Source: an uncultured Synechococcus sp. (lineage in GTDB: Bacteria; Cyanobacteriota; Cyanobacteriia; Phormidesmidales; Phormidesmidaceae). Taken from it: DNA of 33,383 nt. The stretch spans positions 1 to 33,383 of the forward strand of contig CALDSK010000044.1 of the NCBI GenBank assembly GCA_937911865.1, read 5' to 3'. Positions 25,245 to 33,383 of the stretch are shown here, one piece after another (positions within the stretch are counted from its first letter, which is position 1; every line of letters starts with the position of its first letter). The notes beneath the pieces were generated by a model that saw only the letters and a program-made list of their open reading frames with translations, was not told the origin of the DNA and made no database searches. Position numbers and translations under genes: made by a program.

Positions 25245-26567
25245 TCGTCAACATGCTCATTATGAGAAATTGCCAGCAGATGAAGCGGCGATAGGCCAAG
25301 CCCGATTAAACCAACTAGCGCCATGCTTAGCGCACACAGCACATACAGTGGAGATAATCCAGCGCTGTCTCCAGTGTCAAATAAGAGCACAAACCTACGC
25401 ATTATTCCAGTCGGAGCCTTGAAAGCTGTTTGAAACAGACGATCGGCCAAGGGGCCTGAGAGCAATACAAAAAGACCGCTTACGCTCTGTAGTACCAATG
25501 CTTTCGCAGCAAATACGCGTCCCTGATGTGCGGGTGCAACATGGGTCATCCACAGGGCGGTTTCTGCGCTGCTCAGTAGCGGAAAGCTTAAAGAAGAACA
25601 GAACTGCGCGGCCCCCAAACTTGAAGCGAGCGACCTAATCCAAATATCGTTTTGCTCAAGCCTGCACCGATAAAGCCAGCTAGCATGGCTTTGACTCGTT
25701 GCTTTGGACCACCCCACGTGCTTAGGATCGCAGCTCCAGTTACGCCACTCATACCGGCGGCTGTTGCGATCGCCCCAAGCACCTGAGCGTTATTTCCCGA
25801 GCGAGCCAGAATCATTGGGCTGTGGATTGCGCCGCCCAAGTCGTGAGCAAACCAAAACAAAGCGGTTACCCACAGCAAGCTTCGCAGGCTGTTCCGCTGC
25901 CAGATGTAGCGAATGCCGAAGGTCAGCTCATTCCACATGCTGCTTATCTTTGTGGTTAGTTTTTCCGGGCGTGGGGGTTGCCTTTCACTATTTTCTTTGG
26001 CTTCTTCAGGTTTCACTTGGGGTATTTGCACACCTGTGAGGGTGGCGGTCGCTACTGCAAAAATGACTAAATCAATCGGCAAAATTCCACTGAGTCCTAT
26101 GATGGGATAAAGCGTGCCAGCCAAAGCCGGGGCAACGATATTAGAGCCGTAGTGAACTGCCGAACTCATGCTGTTGGCGCGGGTGTAGTTTTTAGCAGAA
26201 ACAAGCTGTGTCACTGAAGTGGAATAGGCGAGTTCTTGGATTTGGCTAAAGCCTCCCTGCACAGACGCAGCCAAATAAAGGTGCCAAACTGTTAGAGCGC
26301 CTAACAGATAAAACACGAGGATGAATAAAGTTGTTGCGGCGGCGATCGCATCTCCTAGCAGCATTAAATGTTTGCGATTGGCGCGGTCAACCAGAATGCC
26401 CGCAAACAGAGACACAAAGATACGCGAGAGCTGGTAAAAAAACCGACCAGCGCTAGAGCAGTCACCGAGCTGGTAAGCTCCCAGGCCCAAAGCGTGAGCG
26501 CAAAGCTGCTCATATAGCTGCCAACGGTAGACACCAGCTGTCCTAGCCAAATTAACGTAAAGCTACG
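25238..26567 (-). pseudogene. MFS transporter (EntS-like siderophore exporter), two frameshifts
   Basis: The pieces assemble into one membrane transporter of about 440 residues. It begins FTLIWLGQLVSTVGSYMSSFALTLWAWEL, continues through RIFVSLFAGILVDRANRKHLMLLGD, and has helices to the end at LIGLGLSPLHLLAIS. The first break is at a run of seven T on the minus strand (26433-26439), where one more T restores GFFYQLSRIF. The second is at a run of five G (plus-strand C at 25612-25616), where one more G restores WGAAQFCSSLSFPLL. Both are homopolymer contractions, so sequencing error is as likely as decay. A GTG at 26567 overlapping the upstream stop is the probable start; a TTG at 26615 is the alternative. 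Its operon with receptor and binding protein suggests siderophore export or recycling. Confidence 0.82.
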
Positions 26568-27666
26568 CACTGGGGTGCGCGGTTTGTTCGACTGTCGCAG
26601 GTCCGTCTGCCGCAAGTTCTTCTGCTACAGTCGGCAATAACAATTCTGGCAAAGCTTCTAAGATAATGCGCTCGCTTAGAGGTCCGCGAATGTGGTTAGC
26701 CCATAGATAATAATCTGCAAAAAAGACTCGACCCTGCTGAAATATTGGCATAGCGTTGAGTATCGGTTTTTGTGCCCATTTTTCTCTTCTAGGCGCGTCG
26801 GCTTTCATAAAACGATCGTCGTTCCAATCTAAAACCACAATAATATCGGTTTCGATTTGAGGCACCCTCTCCCAGGAAATATCGGCGGAGGCATCCATTC
26901 CCTCCGGCTGAACAACGTCAAAGCCTATCTCTTTGAGTAACCCAGCTGTTACATTCTCCGCTTGTAAAACGACCCTAGTAGCCAGATCAGACCCCAGCAG
27001 TAATATGCGTGGGTAAGTCTGGATCACTGGCTGTAAGGCCGCGCTTGCCTGGTCGATGTACTGATCGCGTGCGGCCAATAGTTCTTTCGCCTGCTCGTCC
27101 CGCCACAAAGCAGAGGCAATCCCTTCTATATTGTGCTGTCAGTATCGCGTATCGCCCTCATTCACAAGTCCATTGAATAGCAGGGTGGGCGCAATTCGGC
27201 TCAGCAGAGAGTATTTGTCGTCTTGCCAATCTTCTCCCAAGATTAAATCTGGTTGCAGTTGGGTCAGCCGCTCAAGCGATGGGGCAGCGCGATCACCGAC
27301 GGCTATCGGCTCTGTTGTTACCCACTTACCGAGATAGGGAACTTGTGATGCCGGATCATCATAAATCTCGAACTTAGGAGCAACAGATTGAGCAAAGCCT
27401 GCGGGCTGCACGCCTAATGCCAGCATAATATCTAAAATGTGCGGACTGAGTGCGACCACTTTCTGGGGGCGATCGCACACTTCTGTTTGGCCTGCGGCAT
27501 GCTCTACGATGCGGCAGCTGCTATCAGCAGATTCATCCTCTGCTGATGTAGAAATCTGTTTTACCGAAGGTGTCTGACAAGCAACAATCAATAGCGACAG
27601 AGATAGCGAAAATAAGAGGAAGCGAACAAAACGACGACCAGAGCGATGAACAAAGCGAAAAATCAT
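26563..27666 (-). pseudogene. Siderophore substrate-binding lipoprotein with in-frame TGA
   Basis: One continuous frame of about 366 codons encodes a FecB-type binding protein. The lipobox is LIVAC (Cys30). Typical segments are VCDRPQKVVALSPHILDIMLALGV, PYLGKWVTTEPIAVGDRAAPSLERLTQLQPDLIL, and the C-terminal half from QHNIEGIASALWRDEQ to LLPTVAEELAADG. A single TGA (27139-27141) splits it after EGDTRY. Family members usually have Trp just before the QHN-like segment, so a TGG-to-TGA change explains it. The rest of the frame stays open and conserved, so the mutation is recent, is an error, or is read through. It starts two bases after the receptor stop and overlaps the MFS gene. Confidence 0.85.
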
Positions 27667-27668
27667 TT

Positions 27669-30215
27669 TTAGAACTCCACTGAAACAGTGCCAACAACGG
27701 TAAACTCTTGTCCCGGATAGATTTCGCCTGTTCTACGATTCTCAGTGGCTTGAATATAGTCTACATCAAACAAATTCTGGAAGTTGAGAGCAGCTTTCCA
27801 ATTGTTGCGTTCATAAGAGATTGCAGCATTGGTCAAAAAATAGCTATCGAGGCCAAAGCTATTAGCATCATCGCCAAAGCGATCGCCCACATAGTTAAGG
27901 CCTACGCCAAAGCCCAGACCTTCTAAGTCTCCAGATTGAATCTGATAGTTTGTCCATATATTGAAGCTATGCTCTGGAACATTAAACAGACGATTGCCCT
28001 CAGGAATATCATCATCTTCAGTAATTTCAGCATCAAGGTAGGCGTAGTTAGCAATCATGTTCCACCCAGGCAAAATCTCCCCAGCAATATCTAGCTCTAC
28101 ACCACGACTACGCTGCTCACCGGTGGCCACTGAAAACTGCGGATTGTTAGGATCGCTGGTAGGAAGGTTCTGACGCGTTAGGTTAAACAGCGCCAAATTG
28201 CCGATCAGCCGACCGTCTAGAAACTCGCCTCTGATACCAGCTTCAAATTGTTCACCTCGCTGCGGGGGAAGGATGTCGCCTGCAACGGTGGTTGCGGAAT
28301 TAGGAAAAAAGGAACGGCTAAAGCTACCGTAGAGCGACAATTCTTCAATGGGTTGATAAATAAGACCCACACGAGGAGAAAATGCATCGGTAAATTGAGA
28401 ACTCTGTGCACCATCTGGAACTAAAACAGAGGGGCGAAAGTTGCTGTTTTGCCAAACGGCATCATAGCGAATGCCTGCCAGAAGCTTGAGATTTTCAAAT
28501 AGTTCAACCTGATCTTGAAAATACAGCCCGACTCGCTCTTGCCCAGTATCTCCATCGAATCCAAGCGGTTCATCTTCTGGTTTTGGTCGAGGGGTTGCAC
28601 CGTATACCGGATCGAAAATATCGATTGTATTGAGATTGCTGTAGTCTCCTCGAAATATGTTGCCAGCGCGACGACTTTGATAGTCAACGCCCGCTAAAAT
28701 TTGATGGCCGATTGAGCCCATATCAAACTGACCCGTAACGTTTGCTTGCAGTTCGTACTGCGTACTGGGTTGATCTCCTTGAATAAAGGCACGAGATACG
28801 AGACCAGTTGCTTCATCAAAGTCTCTAGATTCTGCGGCTAGGTACACAGTGTCGTAGGTAAAGACGCTAAAGGCATTATTAAAAGTCCAATCATCACTCA
28901 GGCGATGCTCAAGCTGATAGCTGGCTCGAACTGACTCTGCGGTAATCTCGTCATCGCGTTCGCCCAAATTGCGGTCGAGGGGAATATCAGCGACGCGATC
29001 GCCTACAGCAACTAAGCCAAAGTCAGCCGGACGCCGGTCGTTAAGATACTCAAAGTTGACCAGTAATTCTGTGCGATCGCTAATCGTCCCTTGAAAAACC
29101 GGCGCAATAAAAAAGCGTTCAACCGGAACATCAAAATCTCGGTAGTAATCTTCTCGCCGATACAGGGCATTAAGTCGAGAGAGTAGTCGCCCGTCTTCTG
29201 TCAAAGGAACAGACAAATCAATGCCAGGCTCAATCAGGCCTCGGCTACCTGCACTGAATTCAATTTCATAAAATGGCTCACTCAAGGGTCTCTCTGTGAC
29301 CAAATTAATTACCCCTCCCGGTTGGCTAGTTCCGTAGAGAATTGCTGCGGGGCCTTTGAGGACTTCTATTCGTTCAATATTTGAAAGCCCTTGAAATCCA
29401 GAATTACCGAACGACCCACCAAAGTTCAAATTAAAGCCGTCTCGTAACAAATTACTGCTGTCAAATCCACGAACTTGAAATCTTTGACCTCTCGGGTCTG
29501 CGCTGTTTTGCGAAACGCCGCTGACGTTACGCAGTGCATCATCAAGGCGAACAACCTGCTGATCTTCTATCACGGCACGAGGGACGACCTGAATCGATTG
29601 AGGAACATCTCGCAAAGGCGTGTCTGTACGCGTCGCCGTCGAAGCATCGGCAGGGGCGTATCCCTCTTCTTCCTCTCCGGTTACCAATAGCTGAATCGCC
29701 TCTTCTGTCTCACCTGCTTGAGCGACGCCTGGCACCACGCTCAGCGTTAGCCCTGCCGCATCGCTACCTACCGCGACTTCTGGCAGCGCGTCTGCGCCTG
29801 TAATGACTATCTGTATGCGATCGCCCGCTGATGGTGACACCTCTACTAAAGCAATCGCCTCTACCGGGGCAAATGCTTCCAACCCTTCTGTCGACAGTAC
29901 CGCATTGGGAATTTCTAAAATTAGCGCATTCCCTTGAACAGAGGTCACAGGCTCTACTAGAGCACCTTCTGCGGTTTCTAGTACTAGCTGCAATCCAGCA
30001 TCCGTTGTTTCTATTCGGATGTCTGTAATCGTCACCTGCGATTGAGCAATCTGCGTGAACCATTCATCTACTGTAGTAGCCACGTTGGCAGTGGTAGTAG
30101 TCGATTGCACGGCATCAGTTTCTACGCGGGCCGTCTGCGCCTGAGCCGCTGGTGAGAGCCCTAATGTCAAAACTCCAGTCACCAATAGTCCGTAAAGCGT
30201 CTTCAAGCTGGTCAT
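27669..30215 (-). CDS. Second TonB-dependent siderophore receptor with AMIN domain
   Basis: This is an 848-residue FhuA/FpvA-type receptor. The signal peptide MTSLKTLYGLLVTGVLTLGL with an AQA cleavage site fixes the start at ATG 30215; a GTG at 30272 would add 19 residues before it and spoil the signal. An AMIN-like module occupies about 45-165. The plug begins near 193 (RTDTPLRDVPQSIQVVP) and contains RFQVRGFDSSNLLRDGF and VLKGPAAILYGTSQPGGVINL. The barrel ends in VSVEF. Pattern and length fit TonB-dependent siderophore receptors of the hydroxamate/catecholate class. It lies downstream of an AraC gene and just before the binding-protein gene in the same operon. The frame is intact although both following genes are broken. 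Confidence 0.93.
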   Translation of the reverse strand: MTSLKTLYGLLVTGVLTLGLSPAAQAQTARVETDAVQSTTTTANVATTVDEWFTQIAQSQVTITDIRIETTDAGLQLVLETAEGALVEPVTSVQGNALILEIPNAVLSTEGLEAFAPVEAIALVEVSPSAGDRIQIVITGADALPEVAVGSDAAGLTLSVVPGVAQAGETEEAIQLLVTGEEEEGYAPADASTATRTDTPLRDVPQSIQVVPRAVIEDQQVVRLDDALRNVSGVSQNSADPRGQRFQVRGFDSSNLLRDGFNLNFGGSFGNSGFQGLSNIERIEVLKGPAAILYGTSQPGGVINLVTERPLSEPFYEIEFSAGSRGLIEPGIDLSVPLTEDGRLLSRLNALYRREDYYRDFDVPVERFFIAPVFQGTISDRTELLVNFEYLNDRRPADFGLVAVGDRVADIPLDRNLGERDDEITAESVRASYQLEHRLSDDWTFNNAFSVFTYDTVYLAAESRDFDEATGLVSRAFIQGDQPSTQYELQANVTGQFDMGSIGHQILAGVDYQSRRAGNIFRGDYSNLNTIDIFDPVYGATPRPKPEDEPLGFDGDTGQERVGLYFQDQVELFENLKLLAGIRYDAVWQNSNFRPSVLVPDGAQSSQFTDAFSPRVGLIYQPIEELSLYGSFSRSFFPNSATTVAGDILPPQRGEQFEAGIRGEFLDGRLIGNLALFNLTRQNLPTSDPNNPQFSVATGEQRSRGVELDIAGEILPGWNMIANYAYLDAEITEDDDIPEGNRLFNVPEHSFNIWTNYQIQSGDLEGLGFGVGLNYVGDRFGDDANSFGLDSYFLTNAAISYERNNWKAALNFQNLFDVDYIQATENRRTGEIYPGQEFTVVGTVSVEF

Positions 30216-30281
30216 GCTCACACCGTTACTGTTGAAAGTTATTCTCGTTATAAAAACGGTACAGCGACGCACAATTGCTAC

Positions 30282-30321
30282 AGATCCCTAGCCGGATCTA
30301 TTTAGATCCCTATCTGGATCT
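30282..30321. promoter_or_regulatory. Two palindromic 18-bp repeats spaced 22 bp, likely operator
   Basis: AGATCCCTAGCCGGATCT (30282-30299) and AGATCCCTATCTGGATCT (30304-30321) differ at only two positions. Each has 6-bp arms (AGATCC/GGATCT). They lie 67 bases upstream of the receptor start and just past the AraC gene stop, an ideal place for an AraC/PchR activator. They could also fold as tandem hairpins in the araC transcript, but no T-tract follows. Confidence 0.6.
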
Positions 30322-30343
30322 TTTTAAAGAAGTTGGCGTTATA

Positions 30344-31342
30344 TTAACGACAAATCTTGCTGGGGTTTATCCCAAACTGTTTACGAAACGCAGCGGCAAA
30401 ATGTCCCTTGCTGGTGTACCCAACCGCTGCCGCCGCTGCTGCCACAGAGATCTGTTTCTCTTGCAGCAGTCGCCGCGCTTGGCATAGTCGATGTCGTCTC
30501 AAATTCTCAAAAACAGTGGTGCCAAATATTTGCTTAAAGCCTGCCTTAAGCTTGTAATCGTTTAATCCGACTAGCCTTGCTAGCGCCATTAGTGACGGCG
30601 GGTCTGTAATGCGCTGATGCAAAATTTCTCTCGCGTAGTAAATGCGATCTATATCATCAGAGTTCAAGCTGAGCTTTGCGGCAGTGCTTGAATTTAACTG
30701 TTTCACCTCTTCTAACCGTAGTGCCAGCAGCTCCAGTACCTTACTCTCCCAATAAATCCAGCGGGTCGCTCCCTGATAAGGGCAGTGCAGCATTTGGTAA
30801 ATCGCTGAGTGCATAGCGGGCGTGGTCATACCTAGTTGCCAGAAGCAGCGCTCAGGCCGGATAGGCTGAGAACTCTGAATAATCTCGGTAAAAGCAGTCG
30901 GCAATGCATCTAACTGATCGCACAAGAGTGCACTGAAAACAGCCGGCTCAAAATGAATATCAAACTTCAGAATCCGCTCCCCTGGTGGCCAGGTAAACAC
31001 GCCTCCAGCAAAGTTCTCATACCAGCCAGCGTCTAAGAAATTATGATGAGCCGGTACCCCCTCTACGCAGTTGTCGGCAGAGAGCATAAAGCTCATTTCT
31101 ATCTGCAAAAAAGAATGAGAATTCTTGCCGCTGCCTGTTTCTACGCGCAACTCTTCTTGAAGCGTGTAGTCGTCAATGAGAATGTCTAACCCAGGGCGTA
31201 AATTTATGCCTTGCCGGTACCCCTGATTTTTCCCGCTAGCGTCTTTTAGCGGCAGTGTCCAGGGCAATCGCAGCGCCTGCTGTCGTTCAGCTATCTCAGG
31301 GTGCTGGTTCAAAAACTCTGGGACAGATAGAAGCAGGGTCAT
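30344..31342 (-). CDS. Second AraC-family regulator (PchR-like)
   Basis: This 332-residue protein is the same length as its paralogue at 20228-21226. The C-terminal AraC domain shows LMALARLVGLNDYKLKAGFKQIFGTTVFENLRRHR (from about 248) and a second unit with VGYTSKGHFAAAFRKQFGINPSKI at the end. An unusual run of alanines (SVAAAAAAVGY) occupies the start of the second helix-turn-helix. A cupin-like ligand region precedes it. It probably senses the siderophore taken up by the neighbouring receptor and activates that operon. It is transcribed in the same direction as the receptor, 128 bases upstream of its ATG, with the palindromic repeats between them. The ATG at 31342 is the only good start. 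Intact. Confidence 0.88.
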   Translation of the reverse strand: MTLLLSVPEFLNQHPEIAERQQALRLPWTLPLKDASGKNQGYRQGINLRPGLDILIDDYTLQEELRVETGSGKNSHSFLQIEMSFMLSADNCVEGVPAHHNFLDAGWYENFAGGVFTWPPGERILKFDIHFEPAVFSALLCDQLDALPTAFTEIIQSSQPIRPERCFWQLGMTTPAMHSAIYQMLHCPYQGATRWIYWESKVLELLALRLEEVKQLNSSTAAKLSLNSDDIDRIYYAREILHQRITDPPSLMALARLVGLNDYKLKAGFKQIFGTTVFENLRRHRLCQARRLLQEKQISVAAAAAAVGYTSKGHFAAAFRKQFGINPSKICR

Positions 31343-31445
31343 AGCTAATCAAGGGGCAAACACTAATGCTATCTATTCTCAATAATTAAATCACAGTCTC
31401 AATCTGCATGTATAGGTTGGGCGTGGTTCACAAATGACCAATTTT

Positions 31446-33106
31446 GGGTTAACACTCGCAGCACAAATTAGGCCATAATCAACGATGGCTTCACCTACTG
31501 CTCTGATCCATTTCTACGCTCTTTGGAAGCGCTCAAATCCAAGGAGTTCTAACCAGTGCGGATGAGGCCGCCCAGTGAGTAATTCCGTAGGACTTTTACC
31601 CACCCGTTCAGGCAACCGAGAACGGAGAAAACATCGGTGGTCTAGGAAGAACTGAAGGGTGCTTAGATAGGACTCGCCGAGGCTTCGTCGCAGAAAGAAG
31701 TAATTGCGTAAACGAGAATTAAGATTTTCGACCATCGAGCTGGCTCGTGGCGTTTGCTTAAGCGCTGCATCCATGGATTGCATCACATCGTAGAACTTAA
31801 CTGAAAGCTGATTCTGTAACTGATTCCACCGTTGCCAGTAGGTATTGGATGTCGGGTATTTTCGATGCAGCAAGCAAACATCCCGAACCGCCTGTAACGG
31901 TAACTCAAACGCTGTCGCTATGTCAGCTAGCTTTCGGTCAAGGACACCGGCGAAGGCCAGCAGTTGATATTCCGCAGGAATGGCTTCGCCAACGCGCTGG
32001 TTGTGCAACGCCTTTCTCAATTTACGAATGGTGGGGTACTGCTTGCCCTCTCTCTGTTGGAGTTCAGCTTCAATGAAGTCGAACAACTCATGACGCACTG
32101 CCAATAACGGGCCAGCCAGAGCCAGGACATCGTGTGAAAACCACTGACATAGAATTTTGACATCCTGAGCACGGGCAATCAGTCCGGCCTCCTGGCGTTT
32201 GGCTTTCACCTGTTGAATCGTCAGCTTTTGGGTCATGCTGTTCGTCAGTTTAGCCTGAGCAATCTTCTGTTCCAACTTGATGTGTCGTGTTGTCGCCCCT
32301 TGGGCTTGGCGAGCCAGACCATTGGCAACCTGCTCAAATTGCTGATGGATATGAAAGACATCGCCGTGACAGGGTGTTTCAGGCATCATCGCTTTCTGAC
32401 CAGCTCTCAGACCGCTGCCACCATCAGCAAACGCGAGAGTCTGGCTCGAAGCCTTGTTCCATCGAATCCAACAGATGATAGTCCCAGGTGTCTTCATCGC
32501 GGTGTTCTACACCCTGCAACAGATAGCAGTAGGTGGATACCGCATCAACACCGACCAGCACGGGTTTATCGGCCTGAAAGATTTCATCTAGTAAGCCGAC
32601 CTTAATGCTAGATAGGGCCTGGCCTTGATTGATTTCAGCCGCTGTTGCCGCTGCCGCTTCGAGACGATTATGGACGGTGCCAATGCTGATCGGCAGATCA
32701 AACAGATCGCGAAATAGCTCAACGACATTGCGATAAGAACTGTGGCAAATCAGCACCAGTCCTAATATCAACTGGTAGAGCCAGTTCTTGGTCACGGGCA
32801 GATGAAATAGAACCTCATCATCTGCGGGCGTCGGCGCAAACGACGCATCAAGTGATCGCTGCGCTTTGTCGCCTTGTTGATAGATGAACTTCCGGCTCAC
32901 CTGATGGGTCGCAGCTAAATGACTGATGGGCTGTGAACCCGAAAGCACTTGAATCCCGATGTCTTGGCGAACGTCAGGAGATAGGCAGGCGGCAACGGAA
33001 AGGTTTGGACTCATGCAGGGCGATCGCTAACGAGCAATAACGACACTCCTCAGCCTATTCGTGATCGCGGTTCCGAGCTACCTGATCTCATCTAAATGTG
33101 TAACCC
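31446..33106 (-). mobile_element. Insertion sequence of about 1.66 kb, unassigned DDE family
   Basis: The ends are near-matching inverted repeats: GGGTTAACAC at 31446 and, on the other strand, GGGTTACAC at 33106. The decayed copy ending at 20216 keeps the same outer end. One transposase gene fills it. No clear target duplication is seen beside the ends (TTTT- versus TAGTTT-). I cannot place the family with confidence. Confidence 0.7.
31514..33014 (-). pseudogene. DDE transposase, frameshifted
   Basis: Two overlapping frames make one transposase of about 500 residues. The first (33014 to about 32436) has an N-terminal helix-turn-helix-like part (SHLAATHQVSRKFIYQQ), the block LGLVLICHSSYRNVVELFRDLF and a first acidic site in KPVLVGVDAVSTYCYL. 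The second (to 31514) has ADGGSGLRAGQKAMMP with the second Asp, then SSMVENLNSRLRNYFFLRR with the Glu, and a C-terminal GKSPTELLTGRPHPHWLELLGF. The break is at GTTTGC (about 32433-32438, minus strand); removing one T joins EPDSRV to ADGGSG. The shift is +1, with TGA just after it (GTT TGC TGA). It could be a mutation or error; programmed shifting is possible in IS elements but not shown. Confidence 0.78.
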
Positions 33107-33254
33107 TAGTTTGCACCACGCCGTAATTCCGAGCAAACGACATAGAGCGGTGGGCAAAGAAACCAGACAGACCAATTGCATTAAGCGATTTAATTGCACG
33201 CTTCGACAGCGGTGAGACCCTGCGTCGCTTTGCGGCGCTAAGGAATGCTCACCA
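33107..33254. other. Short stretch without a recognisable gene
   Basis: Between the IS end and the IS1-like fragment I see only broken frames and a local inverted GCGTCGCTTTGCGGCGC segment (about 33222-33238). No tRNA or intact gene is visible. Confidence 0.4.
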
Positions 33255-33371
33255 AGACAGAGAGTATCCAGATTAGTTCGTAAAACACTCTCGTTTTCCA
33301 AAAAATTAGAGAATCACATTGGAGCTATCTGGTATTTCGTTCACTACTACAACGCATCCTTACCCATTTAG
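33255..33371 (+). pseudogene. IS1-family transposase C-terminal fragment
   Basis: The plus-strand frame reads RLVRKTLSFSKKLENHIG and then AIWYFVHYYNASLPI before TAG at 33369-33371. This matches the C-terminal tail of IS1-type transposases (the RKT.SFSK...HYN pattern). Upstream codons quickly lose resemblance, so only the tail is left. It shows repeated IS traffic around this locus. Confidence 0.6.
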
Positions 33372-33383
33372 GACTACCGAAAA

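Noticed and set aside
27139..27141. TGA as selenocysteine codon
   Set aside because: The protein family has no selenoproteins, and Trp is the expected residue; no SECIS-like stem follows directly.

Overview
The window looks like a cyanobacterial chromosome segment. HIP1-type GCGATCGC octamers recur throughout. A type V-K CRISPR-associated transposon (CAST), a class known from cyanobacteria, fills the left half. The right half holds TonB-dependent siderophore receptors with an N-terminal AMIN-like domain, a cyanobacterial arrangement. Everything rests on reading the sequence; no database search was possible.

Left half (about 1-18841): one large V-K CAST whose far end lies off the left edge. 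The transposition genes tnsB, tnsC and tniQ (18472 down to 15378) and a truncated cas12k (855 down to 49) are on the minus strand. The Cas12k-side end, tracrRNA and CRISPR array are not in the window. The TnsB-side end is clear at 18579-18841: an array of TnsB-site-like repeats ending in TGTACA. Between tniQ and cas12k lies about 14.1 kb of plus-strand cargo (1231-15338), a multi-gene defence island: DUF499 ATPase, DUF3780 protein, antitoxin/PIN toxin pair, DUF1156 N6-adenine methylase, an AAA ATPase/DUF4276 TOPRIM-like pair, a DUF262-DUF1524 (GmrSD-like) nuclease, and a PLD-SNF2 helicase. The DUF499/DUF3780/DUF1156/helicase set resembles predicted helicase-methylase-ATPase defence systems related to DISARM and BREX. 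All cargo genes read open, while the transposon's own tnsB and cas12k are broken.

Junction (18842-20227): the CAST sits about 115 bp upstream of a decayed tyrosine-integrase gene, which runs directly into a decayed copy of the insertion sequence found again at the right end.

Right half (20228-31342): a siderophore-iron uptake locus in near mirror image. On the plus strand: AraC regulator, TonB receptor, substrate-binding lipoprotein. On the minus strand: AraC regulator, TonB receptor, substrate-binding protein (in-frame TGA), MFS transporter (two homopolymer frameshifts). Each receptor has a pair of direct repeats in its upstream region, spaced 21-22 bp, a plausible AraC/PchR-type operator. 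The locus is flanked by the decayed IS (19581-20216) and a fuller IS copy with a frameshifted transposase (31446-33106) in the same orientation, like a composite transposon. An IS1-type transposase tail lies at the right edge.
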